NCBI RefSeq assembly: GCF_001704415.2
Contig: NW_017189863.1
Location: 124,001 to 188,000 of the forward strand
Direction: 5' to 3'
Length of the DNA: 64,000 nt
From: Capra hircus
Taxonomy: Eukaryota; Chordata; Mammalia; Artiodactyla; Bovidae
Below the pieces are notes generated by a model. The model did no database searches. It was not told where the DNA came from and was given only the letters and a program-made list of their open reading frames with translations. A program made the position numbers and the translations under genes. Below are positions 37,325 through 49,870 of this stretch, in pieces (within the stretch, counting starts at the first letter, position 1; every line of letters begins with the position of its first letter).

Positions 37325-37585
37325 AATGGCACCCCGCTCCAGTACTCTTGCCTGGAAAATCCCATGGATGGAGGAGCCTGGTAGGCTGCAGTCCATGGGG
37401 TCGCTAAGAGTCAGACACAACTGAGTGACTTCACTTTGACTTTTCACTTTCATGCATTGGAGAAGGAAATGGCAACCCACTCCAGTATTCTTGCCTAGAG
37501 AATCCCAGGGATGGGGGAGCCTGGTGGGCTGCTGTCTATGCAGTCGCACAGAGTTGGACATGACTGAAGCGACTTAGCAGCAGTA
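37325..37585 (+). mobile_element. Bov-A2 dimeric SINE
   Basis: Two Bov-A monomers in a row (37325-37455 and 37456-37585), each with a ccactccagtattcttgcct-type core, separated by a cactttgacttttcactttc linker and ending gcgacttagcagcagtagca. The L1 sequence across the site is incomplete, so some target sequence was lost. Confidence 0.9.
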
Positions 37586-38706
37586 GCATAGATGCAGAGA
37601 AAGCCTTTGACAAAATTCAACGTGTATTTATGATAAACACACTCCAGAAAGCAGATATAGAAGGAACACAACTCAACATAATAAAAGTCATACATGATAA
37701 AACCATAGCAAACTTTATCCTCAAAGGTGAAAAATTTAAAGTATTTCCCCTAAAGTCAGGAAGAAGATAAGAATGCCCACTCTCACCACTACTATTCAAC
37801 ATAGTTTTGGAAGCTTTATCCATAGCAATCAGAGAAGAAAAAAATTAAAGGGAATCCAAACTGGAAAAGAAGAAGGAAAACTCTCACTGTTTGCAGATGG
37901 CAGGATCCTCAACACAGAAAGCCCTAAAGAAACCACCAGAAAATTACTAGAGCTAATCAATGAATGCAGAAAAATTGCAGGACGTAAAATTTATACGCAG
38001 AAATACCTTGCATTTCTATACACTAACAATGAGAAAACAGAAAGTGAAATTAAGAAATAATCCCTTTCAGCATTGTAATGAAAAGAATGAAATACTTTGG
38101 AATAAAACTACCGAAAAAAACAAAAGCCTTTATATAGAAAACGTAAAAACAGTGATGAAAGAATTCAAAGATGAAACAAATAGATTGAGAAATATCCCAT
38201 GTTCATGGATCTGAAGAATCAATATAGTGAAAATGAGTATACTACCCTAAGCAATCTATAGATTCAATGCAATTCCTGTCAAGCTATCAATGGTATTTTT
38301 CACAGAATGAGAACAAATACTTTCACAATGTGTATTGAAATACAGAAAACCTCGAATAGCCAAAGCAATCTTGAGAAAGAAGAGTGGAAGAGGAGGAATC
38401 AATCTGCCTGACTTCAGACTATTCTACAAAGCTACAGTCCTCAAGACAGTATGACACTGGCACAAAGACAGAAATATAGATTGATGGAACAAAATAGAAA
38501 GCCCCCAGATAAATCCACACACCTATGGACACCATACCTTTGACAAAGGATGCAAATAAAAATACACACTGGAGAAAAGACAATCTCTTTAACAAGTGGT
38601 GCTGGGAAAACTGGTCTACCAAATGTAAAAGAAGGAAACTAGAACAGTTTCTAACACCATACACAAAAATAAACTCAAAATGGATTAAAGATTCAAATGC
38701 AGGACT

Positions 38707-38967
38707 GCTGCTGCTGCTGCTAACTCGCTTTAGTCGTGTCCGACTCTGTGCCACCCCATGGACAGCAGCCCACCAGGCTCCCCTGTCCCTGGGATTCTCC
38801 AGGCAAGAACATTGGAGTGGGTTGCCATTTCCTTCTCCAACGCATGAAAGTGAAAAGTGAAAGTGATGTCGCTCAGTCGTGTCCGACTCTTTGCGACCCC
38901 ACCAGGCTCCTCCGTCCATGGGATTTTCCAGGCAAGAGTACTGGAGTGGCGTGCCATTGCCTTCTCC
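38707..38967 (-). mobile_element. Bov-A2 dimeric SINE with perfect target duplication
   Basis: Reverse complement of the Bov-A2 dimer, beginning with four gctgct units and ending gccattgccttctcc. It is flanked by a perfect 13-base direct repeat, caaatgcaggact, at 38694-38706 and 38968-38980. Clean ends and a perfect duplication indicate a recent insertion into the L1. Confidence 0.96.
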
Positions 38968-40195
38968 CAAATGCAGGACTACAAACTATAAAATTCCTAG
39001 AGGAGACCATATTCAAAACACTCCCTTAAATAAATCACAGTAGGATCCTCTTTGACACACCTCCCAGAGTCATGGAAATACAAGTGAAAACAAACTGGGC
39101 CTAATTAAACTTAAAAGCTTTTGCAAAATGAAGGAAACTATGAGCAAGGTGAAAAGACAGCCTTCAGAATGGGAAAAAATAATAGCAAATGAAGCAACTG
39201 ACAAATAATTAATCTCAAAAATATACGAGCAGCTCCACACCAGAATAATAAATGACCCAATCAAAAACATGGGACAAAGAACTGCAGAGACTTTTCTCCA
39301 AAGAAGACATACAAATGGCTAACAAACACATGAAAAGATGCTCAACATCACTCATTATCAGAGGAATGCAAGTCATAACCACAATGAGGGATCATCTCCC
39401 ACTTGTCAGAATGGCTACAAACAATAAATGCTGGAGAGGCTGCAGAGTAAGGGAACCTTCTTACACTGTTGGTGGGAATGTAAACTAGAACAGCCACTAT
39501 GGTGAACAGTGTGGGGATTCCTTAAAAAAACTGAAAATAGAATTGCCATACAACCCAAAATTCCCACTGCTGGGCATACTAAGGAAACCAGAACTGAAAA
39601 ATACATGTGTACCCCAACGCTCATTGCAGCACTGCTTACAATAGATAGGATATGGAAGCAACCTAGATGTCCTTCAGCATAAAACAGAAAAGAAAACCAT
39701 GGTACATATGACTCAGCTACTAAAAAGAACATATTTGAAACACTTCTAATGAGGTGGATGAAACTGGAGCCTATATACAGAGTGAAGTATGTCAGAAGGA
39801 AAAACACCAATAGAGTATATTAACACATATATATGGAAATTAGAAAGATGTTAATGATGGCCACATATGCGAGGTGCCAAAAGAGACACAGATATAAAGA
39901 AGAGACTTTTGCACTCTGTGGGAGAAGGCCAGGGTGAGATGATTTGAGAGACTAGCATTGAAACATGTATATTACAATGTGTGAAATAGATCACCCATCC
40001 AAGTTTGATACATGTCATAGGGCACTCAAAGCTGGTGCACTGGGAAAACCCTGAAGGATGGAATGGGGAGAAAAGTGATAGGGGTTTCAGGATGGGAAAG
40101 ACATGTACACCCATGACTAATTCAACTCAATATATGGCAAAACCACCACAATACTGCAAAGTAAATAGCATCCAATTAAAATAAATATATTAATT

Positions 40196-41313
40196 TAAAA
40201 GAAAAAGACCCATGTACATGCTGTCTAGAAGAAATCCACTTCAGACCTAAAGACACATGTAGACTGAAAGTGACAGGATGAAAAAATATATGCCATGCAA
40301 ATGGGAATCAAAAGAAAGATGGAATAGCAAACCTCATATCAGACTTTAAACTAAAGAAGATTACAATAGATAAGGAAGAACACTAGATAGTGATGAATAG
40401 ATCAATACAAGATGAAGACATAGCAATTGTAAACATTGTAAATATCTATGCCCCCCCAAATTGTAAACATCTATGCCCCCAACATAGGAGCACCTCAATA
40501 CATAAGACAAACACTAACAGACATTAAAAGAGAAACTGACAGTAAAACAATCATAGTCGACTTTAACACCCCACTCATACCAATGGACAGATCATCAAAA
40601 CATAAAATTAATACAAAAACACCTGTCTTAAATGACATGTGAGATGAGATGAATCTCATTGATATCTTCAGGACATGCCATCCAAATGAAGAAGAATACA
40701 CCTTCTCAAGTGCACATGGAACATTCTCCAAGATAGACCACATCTTGGGTCCCAAATCTAACCTCAGTAAAATTAACAAAATTGAAATTGTATCAAGCAT
40801 CTTCTCTGACCACAACACTATGAGACTAGATATCAATTAGAAGAAAAAAAAACTGTAAGAAACAGAAACACATGGAGATTAAACAACACGTTTCTAAATA
40901 AACAACAGGTTATTGAAGGAATCAAAATGGACATCGAAAATTTTCTAGAAAAAAAATGACAATGGAAACACGACAACTCAAAACCTATGGGAAGCAGGAA
41001 AAGCAGTTCTAAGACGGAAGTTTGTAACAATACAATCCTAACTCAAGAAACAAGGAAAGCATTGAATAGACAACCTCAATTGACTCCTAAAAAAACTGAT
41101 AAAGAAGAACAACAGGAAAATAGCCAAAATTAGTACATGGAAAGGAATCATAAAGATCTGAACAGAAATAAATGAAAAATAATTTAAAGAAACAATAGCA
41201 AAAAATAATAAAGTAAAAGCTGGTTATTTGAGAAGATAAACAAAATTGACAAACCTTTATCCAGACTCATCAAGAAAAATAGAGAGAAGAATCAAATCAA
41301 CAAGATGCCTATC
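40196..41313 (+). mobile_element. L1 ORF2 endonuclease fragment, target of the provirus
   Basis: A second plus-strand L1 piece starting at ctagaagaaatccacttcag. The endonuclease domain is readable from 40440 to 40840 (NIYAPNIGAPQYIRQTLTDI-type). It contains a small local duplication at 40430-40480 (aaacattgtaaatatctatg then tgtaaacatctatgccccc). It is cut at 41313 by the provirus. Confidence 0.85.
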
Positions 41314-42183
41314 TGTCAGGAGCCATGTTAGGCATTGCTGACAAAATGGAGGCACGGCCTAAACCCCCTCTCCTTGTCCCTCAGGCACAGTCCCAGGATG
41401 AAGGAGTTAGGTCTTGTGATTCTGACTTGTTTTTTCCTTTCTTTGCTTGAGTTGGCTGGAAAGGATATTAAGGTGCTTATTGTTCTTGAGAGAAACATGA
41501 GAAAGCACAAAGCCTTCTGCAGTTGTGCCCAGAAAATAATCTATAAAGTAACCATTGACATTTGTTCAAGGATCTTTACAAAGAACGTTCCAGGATGAGC
41601 ACATAGGCTGCAGCTTGAGGCCATGGGAAGGATTGTTATCTGAGACCTGTTTGTGAAGGAAATGTTTATGGCAAAGGAAGTTTTCTGAGTTTAGGGTTTA
41701 GAAATAATTAAGAATAGTTAGAAGCTAAAAGTTTAAGGAATGTTGTAGTGTTAGCATATTTTACTATAGCTTGTAGGGATTAAGAATTTTAGAGATATTA
41801 ATAGCGTGAAGCCTTTTTTAGGAGATAGTGAGCTTAGGATACTAGGGGCAAGTAGGATTTAGAAAGATAAGAAGTAAACTGAGGAATGTGGTATGCAGCC
41901 CAGACATAAGCATGAGTTACAATGTAATCACAAGTAAACATAATTCTGAGAGAATCACTGAAGCAGGAACTCTGAAGGGCAACAATGAGACCATACATCT
42001 GGGTGAGGGAGAACTGAAAATGTCAAACCTCTGACCTAATGTTTTTGTCAAAGTATAAAAGAAGACCTGGTGCTTGAAATAAACATGAAGTCCCACACCT
42101 TGAGTCACAGGCTGCATCATTCTCCGCCAACACCGCTCATCTCTTCAGGCTGATTCCCTGACTGCTGGAGCTGGACTCCGGCA
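41314..42183 (+). repeat. 5' LTR of the class II provirus
   Basis: 870 bases from tgtcaggagccatgttaggc to gctggactccggca. TATA box tataaaa at 42054-42060 and poly-A signal aataaa at 42078-42083. Contains ~30 bases (around 41412-41447, gtgattctgacttg and following) that are absent from the 3' LTR. Confidence 0.93.
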
Positions 42184-42185
42184 AG

Positions 42186-42203
42186 TGGCGCCTGAACAGG
42201 GAC
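42186..42203 (+). promoter_or_regulatory. Retroviral primer binding site, tRNA-Lys type
   Basis: tggcgcctgaacagggac lies 2 bases after the 5' LTR. It differs by one base from the usual tRNA-Lys3 primer site. Confidence 0.92.
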
Positions 42204-42334
42204 ATCTGAAGGGTAAGTAACTTTGTGACTGCAATGCGGAGTGGTTAGCATTGTACCTGTGGGTGGCTGGCACCCCTCTGAAGTTTAGGCAAGGTGAGGA
42301 GGGTCCAGAAGGAATAAGAATATTCTCTAGGAAA

Positions 42335-44241
42335 ATGGGTCTTTCTGCATCCAAGAATAGACAAATGTTTCTTGAAATATTACTTCACATGTTAGCCCAT
42401 AGAGGCATTAAGGTAAGCAATGGAAGACTGTCTAAATATCCAATTTTTGTCCAAGAGCAATGCCCATGGTTTTCTGAGGAGGGCACCATAAATCTAGAAA
42501 ACTGGACTAAGGTTGGAGATCAGTTACATTTGTTTTATACTTTGCATGGGCCAGAAAAGGTTCCTGTGGATGCTTTTGCACTGTGGAATATTAGGGACAT
42601 CCTGGACCTTTGGCATGAGGCTGTTAGATAGCCTATGGGAGAGGCTAGAGTGGTGGATGGTGGGTCTCTGCCTTCTGCGTAGATCATGTTTTCTGCCATT
42701 GACGAAGAAAAGGAGGGAGACTGTGCTCTACCTCCTGAGGAGGGGGAAGACTTGCAGGATGCTGCGGTCTAGCACCCTAATGAGACCCCTCTTCCTCTAT
42801 GCAAACCTTTAAAAATTTATCCATAATTTTCTGATTTAAGGTGATTGCCGCCACCTCTGTGCCTCCCAGGGCCCGAGAGTTCCCCACTTTGCCCCCAAAG
42901 CCTCCCAAGAGCATTGTCTGAGGCTGAGGAAGATGAAGAGTTTTCTAAAACATAGGAGCTTTTGAAACAGACACATGCACAATATACAGAGCGTGCTCCC
43001 TGGAGAAAACCCCCTTGGGGGGGCCTCACCCAGGCTAGAAGAGAAGCAGAACAACAGGGGGACTTGGAATTCTCTATGGCCTTTCCAGTAGTTTTTACCA
43101 AAACAGAAAAGGGAGACGAGGAAGAGGGAAAATGGGAACCTGTCCCATATAAGCTACTGAAAGAGTTTAAACAAGCTTGTCATGATTATGGGTCTACCTC
43201 CCCCTATGCACTCACCCTGCTAGATGCCTTGACTGGAAGATGGATGACACCATATGATTGGAGAATGGTTGCAAAGGCTTGCTTTCCTGGAGGAGAGTTC
43301 CTCCTGTGGTTGACAGAGTATGATAAGTTGGCTAGACTACAGTCAGTGGAAAACAAAACCTCTAATGATACACAGCTCAGGACAGTGGGATCTGTGGCAT
43401 TAAAAGGAGAAGGAGAATATGAATCTAACATAGCCCAAGCAAGGTTGTCTGAAGCACTTAATCAGATTATGGCCATAGGTATCTTGGCATGGAAATCTTT
43501 GCCCCCTTCAGATGGAAAATTATCCACTTTGAGTAATATCAAACAGGGACCTGGTGAGAGATATGAAGACTTTGTGGCAAGACTGAAAACTGCTGTAGAA
43601 AGAACTATTAAGAGTACTGAGCCACCAGAGATAGTTCTTAAAACAACTGGCTTATGAGAATGCCAGTTCTACCTGTCAGGCATTGCTTAGACCTGTTAGA
43701 AGTAAAGGAAGTCTTTAGACTTACATACAGACCTGCCAGGAAGTAGGAACTTCCTTTATGCAGGGGGGTGCCTTAGCCACAGCCTTGAGGGGAGAACCTG
43801 CTGCCCAAGTTATTCAGGGAATGAGAAAGAAGATTAATCCTAATGGAAACGATTCTACAAATAAAAAGTGTTTCTCTTGTGGTCAAATGGGGCATTTTTG
43901 CCAGCAATGTCCTGCCAAGCAGGGACAACAAGCCATGCCAATACAAACTAAAACCAACCCTTCAAAGACACTTTGCCCCCGATGCCAGAAGGGGTATCAT
44001 TGGGCAAAAAGACTGTAGATCTAAATTCCATAAGGATGGGACTATGCTCACCCCCCAAGCACAAGGAAGTAATTTTTCCCAGTTTCAGGGAAACAGGCAG
44101 CAGGGGCAGCCCCAGCCCCAGACAATAATAGGAGCAGTCGTGTTGAATCACTTTTCCCCCTTTGTTCCATCTCAGAACTCCGCAGAGCAACCCCAGGTAG
44201 TGCAGGACTGGACTTCAGTTCCACCACCACAACAATATTGA
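42335..44241 (+). pseudogene. gag: Endogenous retroviral gag, inactivated
   Basis: Gag would form the virus core. The matrix begins at the ATG 42335 (MGLSASKN, a glycine at position 2 fit for myristoylation) and stays open to a TAG at 42629-42631. The next ~330 bases are frame-broken. Capsid is open at 42962-43657, with the major homology region near 43545-43590 (QGPGERYEDFVARL), and ends in a TGA at 43655-43657. Nucleocapsid (43758-44018) has one full zinc knuckle, CFSCGQMGHFCQQC. The second starts at CPRC and is broken by a frame change near 44010. The C-terminal end, in another frame, stops at 44239-44241. Breaks are described only. Confidence 0.9.
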
Positions 44242-44999
44242 CCCCAGATATACTGGTTACTCTGATTCCAACAGGAGTGGCTGGTCCCCTACCTGAGGGC
44301 ATTGTAGGACTTGTGCTGGGGCGTAGCTCGCTCTCTCTTCAGGAAATTTCGGTGGTGCCTGGTGCAGTAGATCCTGATTATGTTGGGGAAATTAAAGTTT
44401 TGATCTTGCCACCTGCCAAAGCTGTTGAAATTAATAAAGGTCAAAGAATAGCACAGCTTTTGGTTTTACCTTATTATCAGACAAGAAAAACCTTGACTTC
44501 TCAAGCTAGGGGCCTCAGAGGATTTGGATCTAATGATCTAGCCTTTTGGGTGCAGGAAATTACAGCTTCAAGGCCTTTGAAAGATCCTTTAATTCAAGGA
44601 AGTAGAATGTCAGGGCTGTTGGATACTGGAGCAGATGTCTCTTGCATTGCTGGAAAAGATTGGCCCTCGTCCTGGCCAACATGTTTGACCAATGCCGGCT
44701 TGGTAGGAATAGGGTCAGTGCCCTCGGTTGCTAAGAGCTCACAAATTTTGACAGGGTCAGATGAGAAGGGGGCACAGGACACCTTTTGTCCATATGTGAT
44801 TCCTACACTACCTTTTTCTTTATGGGGGAGAGATATATTATCTCAGATAGAAATGCTTTCAAATAGCCCAGATGGAAAGGTTACTAACCAAATGCTGCAA
44901 ATGAGATGCAATACTGACAAGAGGCTTGGTAAAGATTATCAGGGAATTGTTTCTCCATTAGAAACAGTTCCTAACAAGAATAGAGACGGTTTAGGATAG
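44238..44999 (+). pseudogene. pro: Endogenous retroviral dUTPase-protease region, open frame of 253 codons
   Basis: One continuous frame. The first ~110 residues are a retroviral dUTPase, which keeps dUTP out of viral DNA: motifs GRSSLS, VDPDYVGEIK, KGQRIAQLL and a GFGS near the end. Next comes an aspartic protease with LDTGAD (catalytic aspartate, residue ~133) and a GIGSV flap. The end is glycine-rich and ends at a stop (44997-44999). It overlaps the end of gag by four bases in a different frame, as in betaretroviruses where protease is made by ribosomal frameshifting. It is the best-preserved viral frame here, but with gag broken it would not be expressed normally. Confidence 0.88.
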
Positions 45000-45004
45000 T
45001 CAAA

Positions 45005-47895
45005 TTTATCCTAGAGGCTGTTGCTCTTGCTGCTGACCCTATTACCTGGAAAACTGATGATCCGGTATGGGTGGAGCAATGGCCCTTAACAGCTGAAAAG
45101 GTGCAGGCAGCTGAGGATTTAGTTATGGAACAACTGGCAACCAGCTATATAGAGCCTTCTAATAGCCCCTGGAATACTCCTATTTTTGTCATTAAGAAAA
45201 AATCAGGAAAATGGAGATTGTTACAAGATTTGAGAGCTATAAACACAACTATGGAAGAAATGGGGGCCCTTCAGCCAGGTCTCCCTTCCCCAGTAGCTGT
45301 GCCCTTTCAATATAATGTGACAGTTATAGATCTACAAGATTGTTTCTTTACCATCCCCCTGGCTGTTCAGGATTGTAAAAGCTTTGCTTTCAGTCTCCCT
45401 TCAGCTAATTCTAAACAGCCCTTTAGAAGGTTGGAATGGAAGGTTTTGCCTCAGAGAATGAAAAATACCCCCACCTTGTGTCAGAAATTTGTGGCTCAAG
45501 CTGTACAAAATGTTAAAGTATAAAGATCTATATTTGATACATTATATGGATGATATTTTGGCTGCCCATAAGGATAGAGCCTTGTTGCAACAAATCTTAT
45601 CTGAATTGATTGAAGCCTTGGAAAACTGGGGTTTGAAGATAGCTCCAGATAAGATGCAAGTAAATCCTCCTTTTTCTTATTTAGGGAGGGTGTTAAATAC
45701 CCATACTGTGAGTCATGCCCCTTTGCTGCTGTGGAGAGATCATTTACTAACTTTAAATGATTTCCAGAAATTATTAGGGGATATTAATTGGAAACGCCTA
45801 CATTTAAGACTGACTAATGCAGATTTAAAGCCTTTGTTTGACTGCTTAAGGGGCGATCCTAATCCCAGTTCTAAGAGAGAATTGACTAGTGAGGCAGAGT
45901 CGGCTCTTGTCAAAGTGGATGAGGCTTTTAATGATCAGTTAATTAAGAGTAATATTACCAGATAGTGGGATTTAATTATTCTCCCCACAGAACATACACC
46001 TACAGGATGCTTGTGGCAAGAAGGCTCATTGGAATGGCTCCATCTACCAGTGACCCCAAGAAAAATAGTTTTGCCTTATCCCAGCTTGGTGGCACAATTA
46101 ATTATAAAAGGTAGGAAAAGAAGTGTGGAACTTTTTGGAAAGGAAGTAGCAAATATAGTGATTCCATTTAATAATGATCAACTGCAATTTCTTTTTCAAA
46201 ATAGTGATGATTGGTAAGTTGCCCTGATAGGTTTCAGGGGTCAAATTTGTTTCATTTGCCCTCAAGCCCCCTTTTGCATTTTTTGAAAACACATCCTGTG
46301 ATTTTTCCGAGGACATTTTCTATTCAACCTTTGGAAGGGGCAATTTTAGTTTTCACCGCTGGTTCTTCTAATGGTAAAGCAGTCACAATTATTAATGGGA
46401 AATCCCATGTTCAGGTAACTGAAGAGACATCTGCCCATAGAGCTGAGTTAAGAGCAGTTATTTGGGCTTTTCAACATTTGAGAGACCATAACTTCAATCT
46501 TTTGACTGACTCCTGATACATTGTAGGGTTGTTTCCTCATATTGAAAGAAAGTGAAAGTGAAGTCGCTCAGTCGTGTCTGACTCTTTGCGACCCCGTGGA
46601 CTGTAGCCCACCAGGCTCCTCCATCCATGGGGTTCTCCAGGCAAGAATACTGGAGTGGGTTGCCATTTCCTTCTCCAGGGGATCTTCCCAACCCAGGAAT
46701 TGAACCCATGTCTCCCGGATTGCAGGCAGACGCTTTAACCTCTGAGCCACCATACTGAGACTGCTAATATTCCAGAAAATAAGACTACCATCTTCTCCTT
46801 GTTATTTGATTTACAGAAGGAGATTAAGCATAGAGATAAGATATATTTTGTGGGACATATTAGAGCCCATTCCGGCTTGCCCGGCCCTTTACATGAAAGA
46901 AATGCTTTGGCAGATGCATTAACTAAAGTAATTGCTTTAAACTTACATGAAAAGATTGACAAGGCCAAAAATTCTCACAAAATTCACCATCAAAATACTG
47001 CTAGTTTAAGGTATAAATTTCATATCCCTAGGGAGGCAGTTAGACAAATAGTTAAGTTATGTCCAAATTGCCCAACATCTAATCCATCTCCACCATTAGG
47101 AGTAAATCCCTGAAACCTTAGGCCTAATGCTCTCTGGCAAATGGATGCAACTTTTACCCTGGCCTTTGGAAAACTGTCCTTTGTGCATGTTACCATGCAT
47201 ACCTTTGCTCATGTTATTACAGCCTCTGCTAGATCAGGTGAAATAACAAAAGATGTAATTCAACACTTGTTTCAGTGCTTTTCCCAAATAGGACTCCCAG
47301 AACAGATAAAAACAGATAATGCCCCAGCTATACTTCTGCTGCTTTTAAGAGATTTTGTCAACAATTTTCTATAGTGCATTCAACAGGAATACCTTATAAT
47401 CTCCAAGGCCAAGCCATAGTGGAAAGGGCACACCAGACTTTAAAAAATCAGAGAGCTAAATTAAGGCAGGGAAAATTTAAGTATTCCTCTCCACATAATG
47501 TTCTACACCATGCTTTGTTTATAATTAATCATTTAAACGTGGACACACAGGGGAAGACTGCAATGATGAGACACTGGATTCCTGAAGGGGCTATGACTCG
47601 GCCCCTGATCAAGTGGAAGGACCTCCTTACCAGAGAGTGGAAAGGGCTAGATGTGCTGTTAACCTGCAGGAGAGGGTATGCTTGTGTGTTTCCACAGGAT
47701 TCCACTTCTTCTGTTTGGATTCCTGACAGACTGATTCTACATGTCCAGTCCCATGAGATCTCCAAGATCATGAAGACACCCAAGGTCACTGAGATGCCTG
47801 GAGTCCTAGAATCTGAGACTGAGGGAAGATGGGGCGATCAGAAGCTCATCGAGTCCAGACCTGAGGGAGCCAAGGAGAAGTCGAAGGGCAAGTGA
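45005..47895 (+). pseudogene. pol: Endogenous retroviral pol (RT, RNase H, integrase), inactivated and SINE-interrupted
   Basis: RT fingers are open at 45071-45523 (LLQDLRAIN, VIDLQDCFFTIPL), ending in a TAA at 45521. After a frame change, the YMDD catalytic codons lie at 45543-45554 in an open stretch to a TAG at 45963-45965. Reading continues in the same frame to ~46217, then shifts. RNase H follows at 46290-46516, where codon 46358-46360 encodes Ala at the position of the first catalytic Asp; a TGA lies at 46514-46516. A Bov-tA SINE sits at 46546-46750. The RNase H end and integrase zinc-binding part run to a TGA at 47111-47113. The integrase core has Asp codons at 47144 and 47315 and Glu at 47422, with a frame break at ~47372. 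The C-terminus ends at 47893-47895. Confidence 0.9.
46546..46750 (-). mobile_element. Bov-tA SINE inserted in retroviral pol
   Basis: Complete Bov-tA in minus orientation, from aagaaagtgaaagtgaagtc to the tRNA-like head cgctttaacctctgagccac. It is flanked by an 8-base duplication with one mismatch (catattga at 46538-46545, catactga at 46751-46758). It is younger than the provirus. Confidence 0.95.
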
Positions 47896-47899
47896 CCCT

Positions 47900-49640
47900 T
47901 CACCTGAGGCTTCACCGCTAGTACATCACTTCAGGCACATGGCAATTCAGGAGAGACATGCTGATCGAGTCTGACCGCATTCTGCTCCATCTTGTCACCA
48001 TCATCATACTCATGCAACTACCTCCAGCACAGTGCCAACTTGGGGCCAGCTGAAACATCTCGCTCAGCAGGCTGAAGAATTAAAAGAAAGGGGAAAACAT
48101 GAGGCCACTCCTATGGCAATGTTTGTGGCTATGCATGCTGTGTTGGCTTGTCAGCGGAGGCCCTCCAGCACAGAAAAAGTTCATTGGGCCTATTTGCCTA
48201 ATCCACCTTCTTTTCAGCTTGTTGATTGGATGAATGAGCCCATTCGTGTTTTTGTTAATGATACTCATCTTTTGGGCGGGGCTTCCATCTATCCTAAAGA
48301 GTGGTCACTGCTCCCTTCAATTTTTCAGGCTTGTCTGTTTATCCACCTATTTGCTTTGCCATACCTTCCTCCTTAAAAGGATCAGCTCTGGTTTTGAATG
48401 GATGCGTTAGCACTTCCTTGAAAGGCATGCTTACTGATTCTCCAAGAAGCAATGGCAAGAGAGACTTTTGGTCCTTACAGCTGCTGATGCCGGGGTGGGG
48501 GGGAAAGAAAAACAATATGATGTCATAAAACAGGCAGCCCCTCATTTAAAGGACTTTCCGAGCTGTGCACTACCCCCTCCAGATTCTGATGAACAAAAGC
48601 TACAGGCCTGGGAAAGCATAAGTAAAATTTCTGGCTTTCCTCGTTGGAAAGAATGCATGTATGCCCTGAAGTTATCTATTCCCATTGTTGCCACCAGACA
48701 TTCTCTGATCGAATGAGGGTGCCCCTATCTTTCAGATCAATGATTGAGCTTGACTTTTGAACCGTCTTATAGATCCATATGGAATGATTTATTTATCCCT
48801 TATCCTTTAGCAGTTACTAGGTGGCATGTTAATGGATGGGTTCCTCCTTTAGTGAGTTTCAATGGAACAGGTCCCATGCAGCCTGAATTATAGAGAGTAT
48901 TGGCTGCTATGGCACATGTGACTTAACATAGACCTTTAAATGAACAAAAATATATTGTACCGGCATGCCTTTTTGTTGGCCAAAAATCAGAGTGATTTGG
49001 GAGTTTTTGAAGGAGAAACTGTTTATAATGTTGAATGTGTGAATTGTTTTATATCAAATTGTGTTGATGGGAATGATTATAGTAATTATAAGACTGTGAT
49101 GATTGTAAAGCAACCACCATATTTGATGGTTCCTTGTAAAATTAGAGGGACAATGGTTTGATGATTATGCATTGAAAGTTTTGTAGGAATTTAATGGCTT
49201 AATTTCTCAACCTAAGAGATTCATTGCAGCTCTAATTGAGGGAATAACTGCCTTGATTGCCATAATTGTTTCAGTTACAGTTTCTGCTGTTGCCCTGTCA
49301 AAAGAAGTGCATATTGCCTCGTTGGTCGATCAGCTGTCCAAAAATGTCTCTGTAGCTCTTACTACACAGGAAGTTATAGATAGGAAAATGGAAAATAAAG
49401 TCAATGCTTTAGAAGAAGCAGTCCTGCTTATAGGACAAGAAATTACAAATTTAAAAATTAAGTTGTCTTTAAAGTGCCATGCTGAAATTAAATGGATGTG
49501 TGTTACCCCTCTACAAGTGAATGATTCCATACATTCTTGGGAACACATTAGGAATCATATTTTAGGCATCTGGAATAATTCAGATTTTAGTATTGATATT
49601 TCTAAGTTACATCAGGATATTCAGAGTATGAAGTAGATGG
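47900..49640 (+). pseudogene. env: Endogenous retroviral env, inactivated
   Basis: Env would be the surface glycoprotein. The N-terminal part is open from ~48032 and includes a short hydrophobic stretch (AMFVAMHAVLA). It shifts frame near 48305, where the match continues in the frame of 48301-48528, then breaks again. Surface-subunit pieces are readable at 48468-48716 and 48940-49161. The transmembrane-subunit ectodomain is open at 49253-49636: a hydrophobic fusion-peptide-like start, a heptad-rich helix, and a paired-cysteine region (KCHAEIKWMC). It ends in a TAG. The membrane anchor and tail (about 49690-49850) are out of frame. Not functional. Confidence 0.85.
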
Positions 49641-49855
49641 GGGTCTGACTATTCCTCTCAATAGCTTTCTAATTCCCATTTTAAAAATCTGGAGTGGTAT
49701 CTTTCCCATGGATCCTTTTTTACAATAAAGATTAATGTGGCTATGTGCTTATGCCTGTTGGTTCTGATTTGTGTAATAGCCCCGTGCCTTTTCAGAATAC
49801 TCAACAGAAGTGTTTCTGCTTTATCTACTGAGTTTCATACTTATGCTCTAAAAAA

Positions 49856-49870
49856 TAAGAAAGGGGGAGA
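49856..49870 (+). promoter_or_regulatory. Polypurine tract
   Basis: The purine run aagaaagggggaga lies directly before the 3' LTR, where plus-strand DNA synthesis of a retrovirus starts. Confidence 0.85.

Larger units (their letters stand above)
35646..40195 (+). mobile_element. L1 element: ORF2 and 3' UTR, with two nested Bov-A2 SINEs
   Basis: 35646-36290 encodes the L1 endonuclease domain, with an open stretch of 190 codons at 35709-36281. 36300-38220 is the linker and reverse transcriptase; no intact catalytic motif was confirmed by eye. 38220-39810 is the C-terminal part, and 39820-40195 the 3' UTR ending in an A-rich tail. ORF1 and the 5' UTR are absent, so the copy is 5' truncated. Many stops. 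SINEs are inserted at 37325-37585 and 38707-38967; excluding them the L1 is roughly 4 kb. Confidence 0.9.

Noticed and set aside
41335..41598. 87-codon frame in the 5' LTR and its twin at 49903-50124
   Set aside because: Lies within LTR U3, is not kept intact in both LTRs and resembles no known accessory protein.
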